Below are positions 1-5,737 of a DNA stretch of 7,022 nt, in pieces. Made by a program: the position numbers and the translations under genes. Positions within the stretch are counted from its first letter, which is position 1. Every line of letters begins with the position of its first letter. The stretch comes from Rhodobacter sp. (GTDB lineage: Bacteria; Pseudomonadota; Alphaproteobacteria; Rhodobacterales; Rhodobacteraceae), in contig JAIXVS010000155.1 of NCBI GenBank assembly GCA_027482795.1, positions 1 to 7,022 of the forward strand. The letters are read 5' to 3'. The notes under the pieces are model-generated. The model did no database searches. It saw only the letters and a list, made by a program, of their open reading frames with translations, and had not been told where the DNA came from.

Positions 1-197
1 AAAATCACATCCTCCATCCCCGCCCCGCGCATGGCGGATGCGCGGTTCTCGCCCATCACCCAGCGCAGCGCTTCAAGAAGGTTCGATTTACCGCAGCCAT
101 TTGGCCCTACAACCCCGGTGAGCCCATCATGGATGACCAAATCCGTGGGGTCGACGAAACTTTTGAAACCATTGAGGCGAAGTTTGGTAAAACGCAA
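1..197 (-). CDS. smc: Chromosome segregation ATPase SMC, N-terminal fragment (3' part outside window)
   Basis: This is the start of the SMC ATPase, which forms the ring-shaped condensin that compacts and segregates the chromosome. Only 65 residues are in the window. They begin MRFTKLRLNGFKSF and contain the Walker A loop GPNGCGKSN at residues 31-39, followed by LLEALRWVMGE and a RGAGMEDVI segment, all characteristic of the SMC head. The start is TTG at 195-197: an AAAGG ribosome-binding site lies 7 bases upstream, and an in-frame stop at 228-230 leaves no ATG or GTG alternative. The coiled-coil arms, hinge and C-terminal head lie left of position 1. The gene is separated from rppH by 193 bases and appears to have its own promoter at 230-259. 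Identification is very secure; the TTG start is an inference from the ribosome-binding site and family N-terminus. Confidence 0.95.
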   Translation of the reverse strand, partial: MRFTKLRLNGFKSFVDPTDLVIHDGLTGVVGPNGCGKSNLLEALRWVMGENRASAMRGAGMEDVI

Positions 198-229
198 AGG
201 GATGCCTTTGGGTTGATTCTGTGTCGCCT

Positions 230-259
230 ATCATCGCCCCGCACCCCCACCCGAGTCAA
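230..259 (-). promoter_or_regulatory. Putative sigma70-type promoter of smc
   Basis: On the minus strand TTGACT (254-259) is followed after 18 bases by GATGAT (230-235). This gives a near-consensus -35 and a 4/6 match to the -10. The predicted start near 223 leaves a leader of about 25 bases with the AAAGG ribosome-binding site before the TTG start. The same arrangement (TTGACA, 18 bases, CATGAT) is seen upstream of the first YbjN gene. Inferred by eye only. Confidence 0.45.
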
Positions 260-297
260 CGCCGACCCACCTGATATAGCTAATGGGGCGCTGTTAT

Positions 298-313
298 CCC
301 CAAGATGTTGGGG
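298..313. repeat. Short inverted repeat CCCCAA/TTGGGG
   Basis: CCCCAA (298-303), a GATG loop and TTGGGG (308-313) make a perfect 6-bp stem with a 4-base loop. The same stem sequence recurs 46 bases further on with a different loop. It has no T-run on either side, so a terminator role is unproven. It lies in the smc/rppH gap, upstream of the putative smc promoter. Confidence 0.5.
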
Positions 314-343
314 CTACGCTGTCCCTCTCCCCGCTTCCTAACT

Positions 344-392
344 CCCCAAATACCTTGGGGGTGAGCGAAGCGAGGGGGCAAAGCCCCCTTTT
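344..392. terminator. Terminator-like compound hairpin downstream of rppH
   Basis: Two adjacent inverted repeats lie directly after the rppH stop codon. One is CCCCAA (344-349) with TTGGGG (355-360). The other is GGGGGC (374-379), AAA, GCCCCC (383-388), followed on the plus strand by TTTT (389-392). The linker between them carries GAGCGAAGCGAG. From memory, GGGGGC/GCCCCC hairpins with this TCGCTTCGCTC-type spacer recur downstream of genes in Rhodobacterales. Position fits an end signal for the gpmI-envC-ctpA-rppH transcript. The odd point is that the T-run follows the hairpin only on the plus strand, so for rppH it is a stem without a U-tract. Confidence 0.55.
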
Positions 393-861
393 ACGCCAAC
401 TGCCCAGCAAAGGCCGCAATCACCGCCGCGTAAACGTCCCGCTTAAACGGCACGATGCTGGCCAGCATCTCGTCCGCCCCTATCCATTTCCACGCGGAAA
501 ATTCAGGGTGATCTGTGGCGATATTCACCTGCGCATCCGCCCCCAGATACCGCATCAGCACCCATTTTTGCCGCTGGCCGCGATATTTACCGCCCCAGAC
601 TTTACCCAGCAATTCGGGCGGCAGATCGTAATGCAGCCAGCCGCCTGTTTTGCCCAAAATCTGCACAAGATCGGCGGTGATGCCCGTTTCTTCCCATAAC
701 TCGCGCAGAGCCGCCGCGCGCGGCTTTTCGCCGCGATCAATGCCGCCTTGGGGCATTTGCCATGCGCCGCTGGTGCTGTCTTTGCGTTGGCCTACAAAGA
801 TCAGCCCAGCCTCATTGATCAAACACACCCCCACGCAGGGGCGGTAAGGCAGCGGTTTCAT
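391..861 (-). CDS. rppH: RNA 5'-pyrophosphohydrolase (Nudix family)
   Basis: RppH removes pyrophosphate from the 5' triphosphate end of transcripts and so starts RNase E-dependent mRNA decay in the cytoplasm; alphaproteobacterial members are also known as IalA. The protein has 156 residues. The N-terminus YRPCVGVCLIN (residues 6-16) and WQMPQGGID (34-42) are typical of RppH. The Nudix box Gx5Ex7REUxEExGU is complete from G39 to I61, including E45, R53, E54, E57 and E58 for metal binding and catalysis. A DHPEF-W-W segment further on also fits the family. The ATG lies 6 bases after the ctpA stop, and its GGAG ribosome-binding site is inside the last ctpA codons, so it is the last gene of the operon. 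Nothing in it appears broken. Confidence 0.95.
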   Translation of the reverse strand: MKPLPYRPCVGVCLINEAGLIFVGQRKDSTSGAWQMPQGGIDRGEKPRAAALRELWEETGITADLVQILGKTGGWLHYDLPPELLGKVWGGKYRGQRQKWVLMRYLGADAQVNIATDHPEFSAWKWIGADEMLASIVPFKRDVYAAVIAAFAGQLA

Positions 862-867
862 CGCGCC

Positions 868-2214
868 CTACTCCTGCGGGGCGACGGCGTTTAGGCCGCG
901 CAGAATGTCCACCGCATAGGCCAGCTGGTAATCTTCATCGCGCAGCTTGGCGGCCTCTTCGGTGCGGGCGCGTTCCTCTTCCAGCAGCTTAATCTCGTCT
1001 TCCGACATCGAATCATTGCTGATCGCGCCGCGCAGATCGGCCTCGGTGCGCTGCTGATCCGCCTCTGCGGCCGCCTGCGCCTCGACGCCTTCCACCGCTG
1101 GGTCAACGGCGGGCTGGTTTACCACAATATCAGGCATTACGCCCAGCGATTGGATGGACCGCCCCGATGGCGTGTAATAGCGCGCCGTGGTCAGGCGCAT
1201 TTGCCCGCCATCTTTCAGCGGCACCAAAGTTTGCACCGACCCTTTGCCAAAGCTTTTCGTGCCCACCACAATGGCGCGGCGATGATCTTGCAGCGCACCT
1301 GCCACAATTTCCGATGCGCTGGCCGATCCGCCATTGATCAGCACCACCATCGGCTTGCCCATGGCCAAATCGCCGGGGGTGGCATTTTCGCGTGTGCTGT
1401 CTGCCGCCTCGCGCCCACGGGTGGACACAATCTCGCCCTTGTCCAAAAACGCATCCGACACAAGGATCGACTGCTTCAAGAGGCCGCCCGGATTGTTGCG
1501 CAGGTCAATGACAAAACCAGTGACCTTATCCATGCCGCCAATTTCCTCAACCGATTTGGCAAGTTCGGCTTCCAGCCCCGAATAGGTTTGATCGCTGAAC
1601 GTGGTGATGCGCAGCACCGCCACATTGCCCACCACACGGCTGCGCACGGCGGTGATCTTGATGGTTTCGCGCGTCAGCGTGACATCAAAGGGTTCGGCCA
1701 CGTCTTCGCGCACCACGGTGATCACAATATCCGTGCCCACTTCGCCGCGCATTTTGTCAACCGCTTCGTCCAGCGTGATGCCCTGCACCGACTCGCCATC
1801 GACATGGGTGATGAAATCGCCCGCCAAAATCCCTGCCTTCGCGGCTGGCGTGCCATCCATGGGCGAGATCACTTTGACAAAGCCTTCTTCTTGCGTGACC
1901 TCAATGCCAAGGCCGCCAAATTCGCCCCGCGTTTGCGTGTTCATATCGGCGGCATCTTCGGCATTCAGATAGCTGGAATGCGGGTCAAGCGAGGTGAGCA
2001 TGCCATTGATCGCCGCTTCGATCAGCTTTTTGCTGTCAACCTCTTCTACATATTGCCCGCGAATGCGTTCGAATATATCGCCGAACAGATCAAGCTGTTC
2101 AAACAGATTGGATTCGGGCGCGGCCTCTTGCGCCATCAGCGGGCCTGCCATTTGGCTTGCGACCAGCGCCCCTGCCAAAGTGCCACCCAAAGCCGCCATC
2201 ACTAATTTTCTCAT
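868..2214 (-). CDS. ctpA: Periplasmic C-terminal processing protease, S41 family
   Basis: This is a serine protease that cleaves periplasmic proteins from the C-terminal side; homologues control peptidoglycan hydrolases and lipoproteins. The protein has 448 residues from the chosen start. A signal peptide covers residues 1 to about 28, ending PLMA before QEA. RGEFGGLGIEV (97-107) opens a PDZ domain running to about 180. The protease core contains DLRNNPGG (237-244) and GGSASASEI (295-303). By spacing, the catalytic residues are S299, K324 in SFGKG and Q328, which match the Ser-Lys-Gln triad of CtpB/Prc, including the 25-residue Ser-Lys interval. An acidic, Glu/Ala/Arg-rich tail follows from about 365. 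I chose the ATG at 2214 because GAGGA lies correctly upstream and the signal peptide begins there. Starting at 2283 would overlap envC and add a charged leader; the ATG at 2226 has its AGG directly adjacent. It follows envC after 43 bases. Confidence 0.94.
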   Translation of the reverse strand: MRKLVMAALGGTLAGALVASQMAGPLMAQEAAPESNLFEQLDLFGDIFERIRGQYVEEVDSKKLIEAAINGMLTSLDPHSSYLNAEDAADMNTQTRGEFGGLGIEVTQEEGFVKVISPMDGTPAAKAGILAGDFITHVDGESVQGITLDEAVDKMRGEVGTDIVITVVREDVAEPFDVTLTRETIKITAVRSRVVGNVAVLRITTFSDQTYSGLEAELAKSVEEIGGMDKVTGFVIDLRNNPGGLLKQSILVSDAFLDKGEIVSTRGREAADSTRENATPGDLAMGKPMVVLINGGSASASEIVAGALQDHRRAIVVGTKSFGKGSVQTLVPLKDGGQMRLTTARYYTPSGRSIQSLGVMPDIVVNQPAVDPAVEGVEAQAAAEADQQRTEADLRGAISNDSMSEDEIKLLEEERARTEEAAKLRDEDYQLAYAVDILRGLNAVAPQE

Positions 2215-2257
2215 CGCCGTCCTCATCCTATTGCCGCTTGGGGCGCTTTGGTTCTGT

Positions 2258-3394
2258 CTACAGCCCTTGCGCCGTGGCTGCAAACCAATCTGTCGGGTCG
2301 ATCACATCTGCGCCATCGCGCAGTTCGATATAGAGTGTTTCCGTCTCGCGCGCAGAACTTGTTTGCCCATCACCGCCCTGTTTGGCGGGGGCCAGCAGAT
2401 CGGCAGTGTCATTGACAGCCCCCCCCATCAGGCCCAAGGCCGCCCCCTTGGCCACAACTTCGCCCACTTCGCCAAACACATCACGTAGCCCAGCCAGCAC
2501 CAAAAGATAGCCGTCCCCCGGCTCGATGATCATCACGTTTCCGTAATCCAAAAGCGGGCCGCGATAGCGGATCGTTGCGGCCCATGGCGCGGTGACCAAG
2601 GCGGCAGGGCGCGTGGCAATGGTCAGGCCAGGGCGGCCCACACCGCGCGCATCCAATTCGCCAGGGCGCAGCAGCACCGTGCCAAGGCTGGGCAAGTCCA
2701 GCGTGCCCTTGGCGCTGGCAAAACCCGCCGTGGCGGCAGGGTCCAGCGCAAGGCCTGCGGCAAAGGCATCCAGCGTATCGGCGCTTTGCAGCAGGTCTTT
2801 CAGCGCCTCTGGGTCTTCGGTAAAGCGTCGCGGCAAATCGGTGCGATCGGCAATGGCCGTGGCAAGGCTTGATCGCGCCTGCTGCGCAGCATCCAGCCCC
2901 CGCGTCAACGTTTGCCCCGCTTGGTGCTGCACAATGCGCAAATCGGCCAGTTCTTGCAACTGCGCGCGCAGCGCCTCGGCCTCTACCTGCAAGGCGGGGG
3001 TTACTTCGGCCAGCATCATGCCCGCGCGCACCGAACCGATGGGGCCTGTGGGGTGCAGCAGCAAAATCGGGGCAGGTTCAGCCTCGATCCGCGACAGAAC
3101 ACCCAAAAGCTGGGCGATCTTGTCGCGCTGCGCCTCGAAGGCGGCGGTCAGTTCGCCTTCGCGCTGCTCGCTTTGGCGCAATGCCTCGCGCAGGGCGGCA
3201 AGCCCCGCCTCATAGGCGCGGATGGTTTGGGTCAGCGCGGTGATTTGGTCGCGCCCGCCTTCGGCCGCGCCCAGCGCATCGACAGCGGCGGCCAGATCAC
3301 CCGCCGCCTTGGCGGCATCTTCGGCCACACTGGCCAGCATGGGCGCAGGCAGGGCAAGCGCCGCGCAGATCGCTATGGCGCGCGCCAGCTTCAT
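2258..3394 (-). CDS. envC: Murein hydrolase activator EnvC-like, degenerate LytM domain
   Basis: EnvC-type proteins are periplasmic coiled-coil factors that activate cell-wall amidases during septum splitting; in E. coli EnvC is controlled by FtsEX. The protein has 378 residues. There is a signal peptide at 1 to about 21 (ending PMLA before SVAED), an Ala/Gln/Glu-rich coiled-coil region from about 22 to 185, and a C-terminal LytM/M23-like fold from about 230 to 370 with LLDYGNVMIIEPGDGYLLVLAGL split around 281-303 and LYIELRDG at 354-361. The zinc ligands of active M23 peptidases are absent: the HxH position reads LAG, and the LytM region contains no histidine at all, so this should be an activator and not an enzyme. 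Its ATG overlaps the gpmI stop as ATGA, indicating translational coupling. I rejected the upstream in-frame start at 3595, inside gpmI, because the signal peptide begins at 3394. No ftsEX or amidase gene is in the window. Confidence 0.9.
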   Translation of the reverse strand: MKLARAIAICAALALPAPMLASVAEDAAKAAGDLAAAVDALGAAEGGRDQITALTQTIRAYEAGLAALREALRQSEQREGELTAAFEAQRDKIAQLLGVLSRIEAEPAPILLLHPTGPIGSVRAGMMLAEVTPALQVEAEALRAQLQELADLRIVQHQAGQTLTRGLDAAQQARSSLATAIADRTDLPRRFTEDPEALKDLLQSADTLDAFAAGLALDPAATAGFASAKGTLDLPSLGTVLLRPGELDARGVGRPGLTIATRPAALVTAPWAATIRYRGPLLDYGNVMIIEPGDGYLLVLAGLRDVFGEVGEVVAKGAALGLMGGAVNDTADLLAPAKQGGDGQTSSARETETLYIELRDGADVIDPTDWFAATAQGL

Positions 3395-4926
3395 GGGGCG
3401 ATCAGGCTTTCGCCCGTCATCTCGGGCGGAAGCGGCAGGCCCATCAGCGCCAGCACAGTGGGGGCCAAATCGGCCAGCCGCCCCCCTGCCCGCAGCTTTG
3501 CCCCCGCAGGCCCTCCCACCAGAATAACAGGCACAGGGTTGGTGGTATGGGCGGTGTGCGGTGCGCCTGTGATCGGGTCTACCATCATCTCGCAATTGCC
3601 ATGATCGGCGGTGACAATCATCGCCCCGCCCACGCTGCTTAATGCTGCCAGCGCGCGGCCCAGCCCTATATCCACTGCCTCGCAGGCGGCAATCGCGGCA
3701 GGCAGGCTGCCCGTATGGCCCACCATATCGGGGTTGGCGAAATTGACGACAATCAGATCATAGCGCGCCTCAATCGCGGCCACCAAATGATCTGCCACCT
3801 CGCCCGCGCTCATCTCTGGCTGCAAATCGTAAGTGGCCACTTTGGGCGATTTTGGCATGGCGCGGTCTTCGCCTTCAAACGGCACCTCGCGCCCGCCGTT
3901 CAGAAAAAACGTCACATGCGGATATTTTTCGGTTTCGGCCAAACGAAACTGGCGCAGTCCCTGCGCGGCCACCCATTCACCCAGCGAATTGCGAATATCG
4001 CGCTTGGGAAAGGCGGTGGAAAGGTACGCGTTATGCGCGCTGGAATATTCCACCATGCCAAGGCAGGCCGCCCATGCGGGGCGTGGGCCTGCATCAAAAT
4101 CTTTAAACGCAGGATCGGCCAGCGCTGCCATAATCTCGCGCGCGCGATCAGAGCGGAAATTCAGGCAAAACAAACCATCGCCATCCTTTGCCCCTGCATA
4201 GCCTGCAATAACGGTGGGGGCCAAAAACTCATCCGTCTCGCCCTTGGCATAGCTGGCGTCAATCGCAGCCCTTGGGCTGGCGGCAGCCTCGCCCTGCGCT
4301 GCAACAATCGCATGATGCGCCCGCGCCACGCGGTCCCAGCGATTGTCGCGGTCCAGCGCCCAATAACGGCCAATCACCGTGGCCACCGATGCGCCCACTG
4401 GCAGGCTATCGGTTAGCGTTTGCATAAACCCAAGGGCCGAAGATGGCGGCACATCGCGCCCATCCGTAATGGCATGGATCACCACTTCCAGCCCCATATC
4501 CACCAGCGCCCGCGCCGTGGCGATCATATGGCTGATATGGCCATGCACCCCGCCGTTCGACACAACCCCCATCAAATGCGCCCGCCCGCCCTTGGCCTTT
4601 ACCGCAGCCGCAAAGGCCAGCAGTTCGGCGTTTTGGGCAAAACTGCCGTCTTCAATGGCCAAATCAATCGCGCCCAAATCCATCGCCACCACGCGCCCCG
4701 CGCCGATATTGGTATGGCCCACTTCGGAATTGCCCATCTGCCCGCGCGGCAAGCCCACATCGGGGCCAAAGGTGGTCAACGTGCTGTGCGGGCATGTCTG
4801 CCACAGGCGGTTGAAATGGGGCACATTGGCCTGCGCGGGGGCGGATGTTTTGGGATCAGGCCCAATGCCCCAGCCATCCAAAATGCACAAAACAACGGGT
4901 TTGGGGTGGGATGTTTTGGGTGCCAT
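3391..4926 (-). CDS. gpmI: 2,3-bisphosphoglycerate-independent phosphoglycerate mutase
   Basis: This cytoplasmic, Mn-dependent enzyme interconverts 3- and 2-phosphoglycerate in glycolysis and gluconeogenesis. At 511 residues it has the usual length. Visible motifs in order are ILDGWG with metal ligand D17, GQMGNSEVGH with the phosphorylated serine S67, SNGGVHGH with H128, TDGRD (154-158), the GRYWALDRDNRW substrate segment (186-197), FRSDRARE with R258 and R261, KYPHVTFF with K334, NPDMVGHTG with D400 and H404, ADHGN with D441 and H442, and HTAHTTNPVP with H457/H460. All expected catalytic and metal residues are present. The ATG at 4926 has AGAGG about 7 bases upstream. It is the first gene of the operon; its stop overlaps the envC start. 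A gpmI-envC neighbourhood also exists in E. coli, so this linkage is old. Confidence 0.97.
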   Translation of the reverse strand: MAPKTSHPKPVVLCILDGWGIGPDPKTSAPAQANVPHFNRLWQTCPHSTLTTFGPDVGLPRGQMGNSEVGHTNIGAGRVVAMDLGAIDLAIEDGSFAQNAELLAFAAAVKAKGGRAHLMGVVSNGGVHGHISHMIATARALVDMGLEVVIHAITDGRDVPPSSALGFMQTLTDSLPVGASVATVIGRYWALDRDNRWDRVARAHHAIVAAQGEAAASPRAAIDASYAKGETDEFLAPTVIAGYAGAKDGDGLFCLNFRSDRAREIMAALADPAFKDFDAGPRPAWAACLGMVEYSSAHNAYLSTAFPKRDIRNSLGEWVAAQGLRQFRLAETEKYPHVTFFLNGGREVPFEGEDRAMPKSPKVATYDLQPEMSAGEVADHLVAAIEARYDLIVVNFANPDMVGHTGSLPAAIAACEAVDIGLGRALAALSSVGGAMIVTADHGNCEMMVDPITGAPHTAHTTNPVPVILVGGPAGAKLRAGGRLADLAPTVLALMGLPLPPEMTGESLIAP

Positions 4927-4950
4927 GATCTGCCTCTTTTGCTTTGCGTC

Positions 4951-4979
4951 CTTCTACCCCTTTGAAGGCCCCCGCGCAA
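4951..4979 (-). promoter_or_regulatory. Possible weak promoter for gpmI operon
   Basis: On the minus strand TTGCGC (4974-4979), 17 bases, then TAGAAG (4951-4956) is the best-spaced -35/-10 pair close to gpmI, though both boxes are poor. An alternative -10 is TATAGG (4992-4997 on the minus strand), which lacks a -35 box at normal spacing and would have the direct-repeat copies at 5006-5032 upstream of it. The operon must be started from this 222-base region, but which site is used cannot be decided by eye. Confidence 0.25.
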
Positions 4980-5005
4980 TTGCCCCGCTCACCTATAGCC
5001 CACAC

Positions 5006-5032
5006 TCAACTGACGCGCCCGTTCAACTGACG
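5006..5032. repeat. Tandem 10-bp direct repeat, possible operator
   Basis: TCAACTGACG occurs perfectly at 5006-5015 and again at 5023-5032, with a 7-base spacer (17 bases start to start). It lies in the divergent region between gpmI and the first YbjN gene. The core of each copy, TCA-AC-TGA, has symmetric TCA/TGA ends. The copies are centred about 71 and 54 bases upstream of the start predicted for the plus-strand promoter, positions where activators often bind. I do not recognise the motif as the site of any known regulator. Confidence 0.5.
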
Positions 5033-5045
5033 ATTGCTGAAATGC

Positions 5046-5075
5046 TTGACAGACTGCTTTGCACGCAGGCATGAT
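5046..5075 (+). promoter_or_regulatory. Putative promoter of first YbjN gene
   Basis: A perfect TTGACA (5046-5051) is followed after 18 bases by CATGAT (5070-5075), a 4/6 match to the -10 consensus. The start would be near 5082, giving a leader of about 67 bases before the ATG at 5149. This is the strongest promoter-like sequence in the divergent region. Confidence 0.5.
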
Positions 5076-5148
5076 TTTTGGGCGCAGATGCCATGCGGGG
5101 GCGGTGCGCCTGCTTTGGCCCATAAACCTGTCCCGCTTTGGGGGAACT

Positions 5149-5619
5149 ATGCGCATTCATGCACTGCTATGTGTCGCCGCCAGCCTTAGCGCCGCCGCGA
5201 CCGCCGCCTATGGCGAAGATTTACTTCTTGCATCCAAGGCAGACGGTATCGCCGCGCTGCTGCAAGAGGCTGGGTTACAGGCCAAGATAGACACGGACAC
5301 CTTAGGCAATCCCCTGATTTTGTCAGCCGCATCTGGCGCAGATTTCGATGTGGTATTCAATGATTGCACCCCAGAAACAGGCTGCACCACTGTGCAGTTC
5401 AGCGCCTGTTTTGATATGCCAGACGGGGTGGACATGGCTGTCGTCAACACATGGAATTACGATTGGCGCTTTGGCAAGGTCAGCCTCGATGACGCAAAAG
5501 ATCCCTGCCTGCAAATGGATATTGAAATGGCTGGCGGCATTTCAAAAACCGCTTTCTCAACCTCGATTGCGACTTGGACGGGCTCGCTTGACAGTTTCAT
5601 GACCGCAATCGATTTTTGA
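5149..5619 (+). CDS. Secreted YbjN-domain protein, first of tandem pair
   Basis: This is a small exported protein of the YbjN superfamily. E. coli YbjN is cytosolic, with a chaperone-like fold and a regulatory role; no biochemical function is established for the exported forms. The protein has 156 residues. A signal peptide spans 1 to about 22 (ending TAAYG before EDLL). The mature part has an N-terminal helix (IAALLQEAGL), FDVVFNDC (66-73), VQFSACFD (82-89), VVNTWN (98-103) and KVSLDDAKDPCLQMD (110-124). Four cysteines follow the signal peptide: C73, C79, C87 and C120. The ATG at 5149 is preceded by GGGGGA and begins a clean signal peptide; the in-frame ATG at 5059 would add an unlikely leader. 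It is divergent from gpmI and 118 bases from its paralogue, with which it shares about 44% identity. Family assignment is good; function is unknown. Confidence 0.85.
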   Translation: MRIHALLCVAASLSAAATAAYGEDLLLASKADGIAALLQEAGLQAKIDTDTLGNPLILSAASGADFDVVFNDCTPETGCTTVQFSACFDMPDGVDMAVVNTWNYDWRFGKVSLDDAKDPCLQMDIEMAGGISKTAFSTSIATWTGSLDSFMTAIDF

Positions 5620-5621
5620 CG

Positions 5622-5649
5622 GTGCGGCGGGCCAGTACCGCCTTGGCAC
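5622..5649 (+). other. Weak hairpin after first YbjN gene
   Basis: Directly after the stop codon GTGC-GGCGG (5622-5630) can pair with CCGCC (5638-5642) and GCAC (5646-5649), with a 7-base loop and a 3-base TTG bulge. There is no T-run, so it is at best a weak or Rho-assisted end signal or an mRNA-stabilising stem. Confidence 0.3.
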
Positions 5650-5687
5650 TTGACATCGCGCGCCACACGTCCGCAAGTTGTGCGCGC
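5650..5687 (+). promoter_or_regulatory. Possible promoter and overlapping inverted repeat before second YbjN gene
   Basis: A perfect TTGACA stands at 5650-5655, but the hexamers 17 or 18 bases downstream (GCAAGT, CAAGTT) are poor -10 boxes. The inverted repeat GCGCGCCACA (5658-5667) and TGTGCGCGC (5679-5687) makes a 9-bp stem with one bulged C and an 11-base loop, and covers the spacer and -10 zone. It could be an operator, an RNA stem in a transcript read through from the first gene, or chance in GC-rich DNA. Confidence 0.35.
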
Positions 5688-5737
5688 AGCCACCACGCGG
5701 GGGCGCTGCGCAGACATGTCCCGCACAGGAAAACCAT

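Noticed and set aside
231..699. Plus-strand open frame 283-699 across the rppH end and the repeat region
   Set aside because: Mostly antisense to rppH, which has an intact Nudix box, and its start lies inside the hairpin repeats.
1150..2205. Long open frame on the plus strand (351 codons) opposite ctpA
   Set aside because: It lies wholly antisense to a gene with clear S41 motifs. Its translation is His/Arg/Ala-rich with no recognisable domain, as expected for an antisense shadow in GC-rich DNA.
2215..2283. Longer ctpA starting at 2283 or 2226
   Set aside because: The 2283 start overlaps envC and puts a charged leader before the signal peptide. The 2226 ATG has its AGG directly adjacent. The ATG at 2214 has a well-placed GAGGA.
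2258..3394. EnvC as an active M23 endopeptidase
   Set aside because: The zinc-binding histidines and aspartate of M23 are missing and the LytM region has no histidine, so enzymatic activity is not supported.
2912..3604. Plus-strand open frame (230 codons) across envC and the end of gpmI
   Set aside because: Antisense to two well-supported genes, crosses their junction, has no recognisable domain, and low-complexity Gly/Gln/Arg composition.
3715..5074. Several plus-strand open frames (up to 233 codons) opposite gpmI
   Set aside because: gpmI has a complete set of catalytic motifs throughout this stretch; the antisense frames overlap each other and show no family features.
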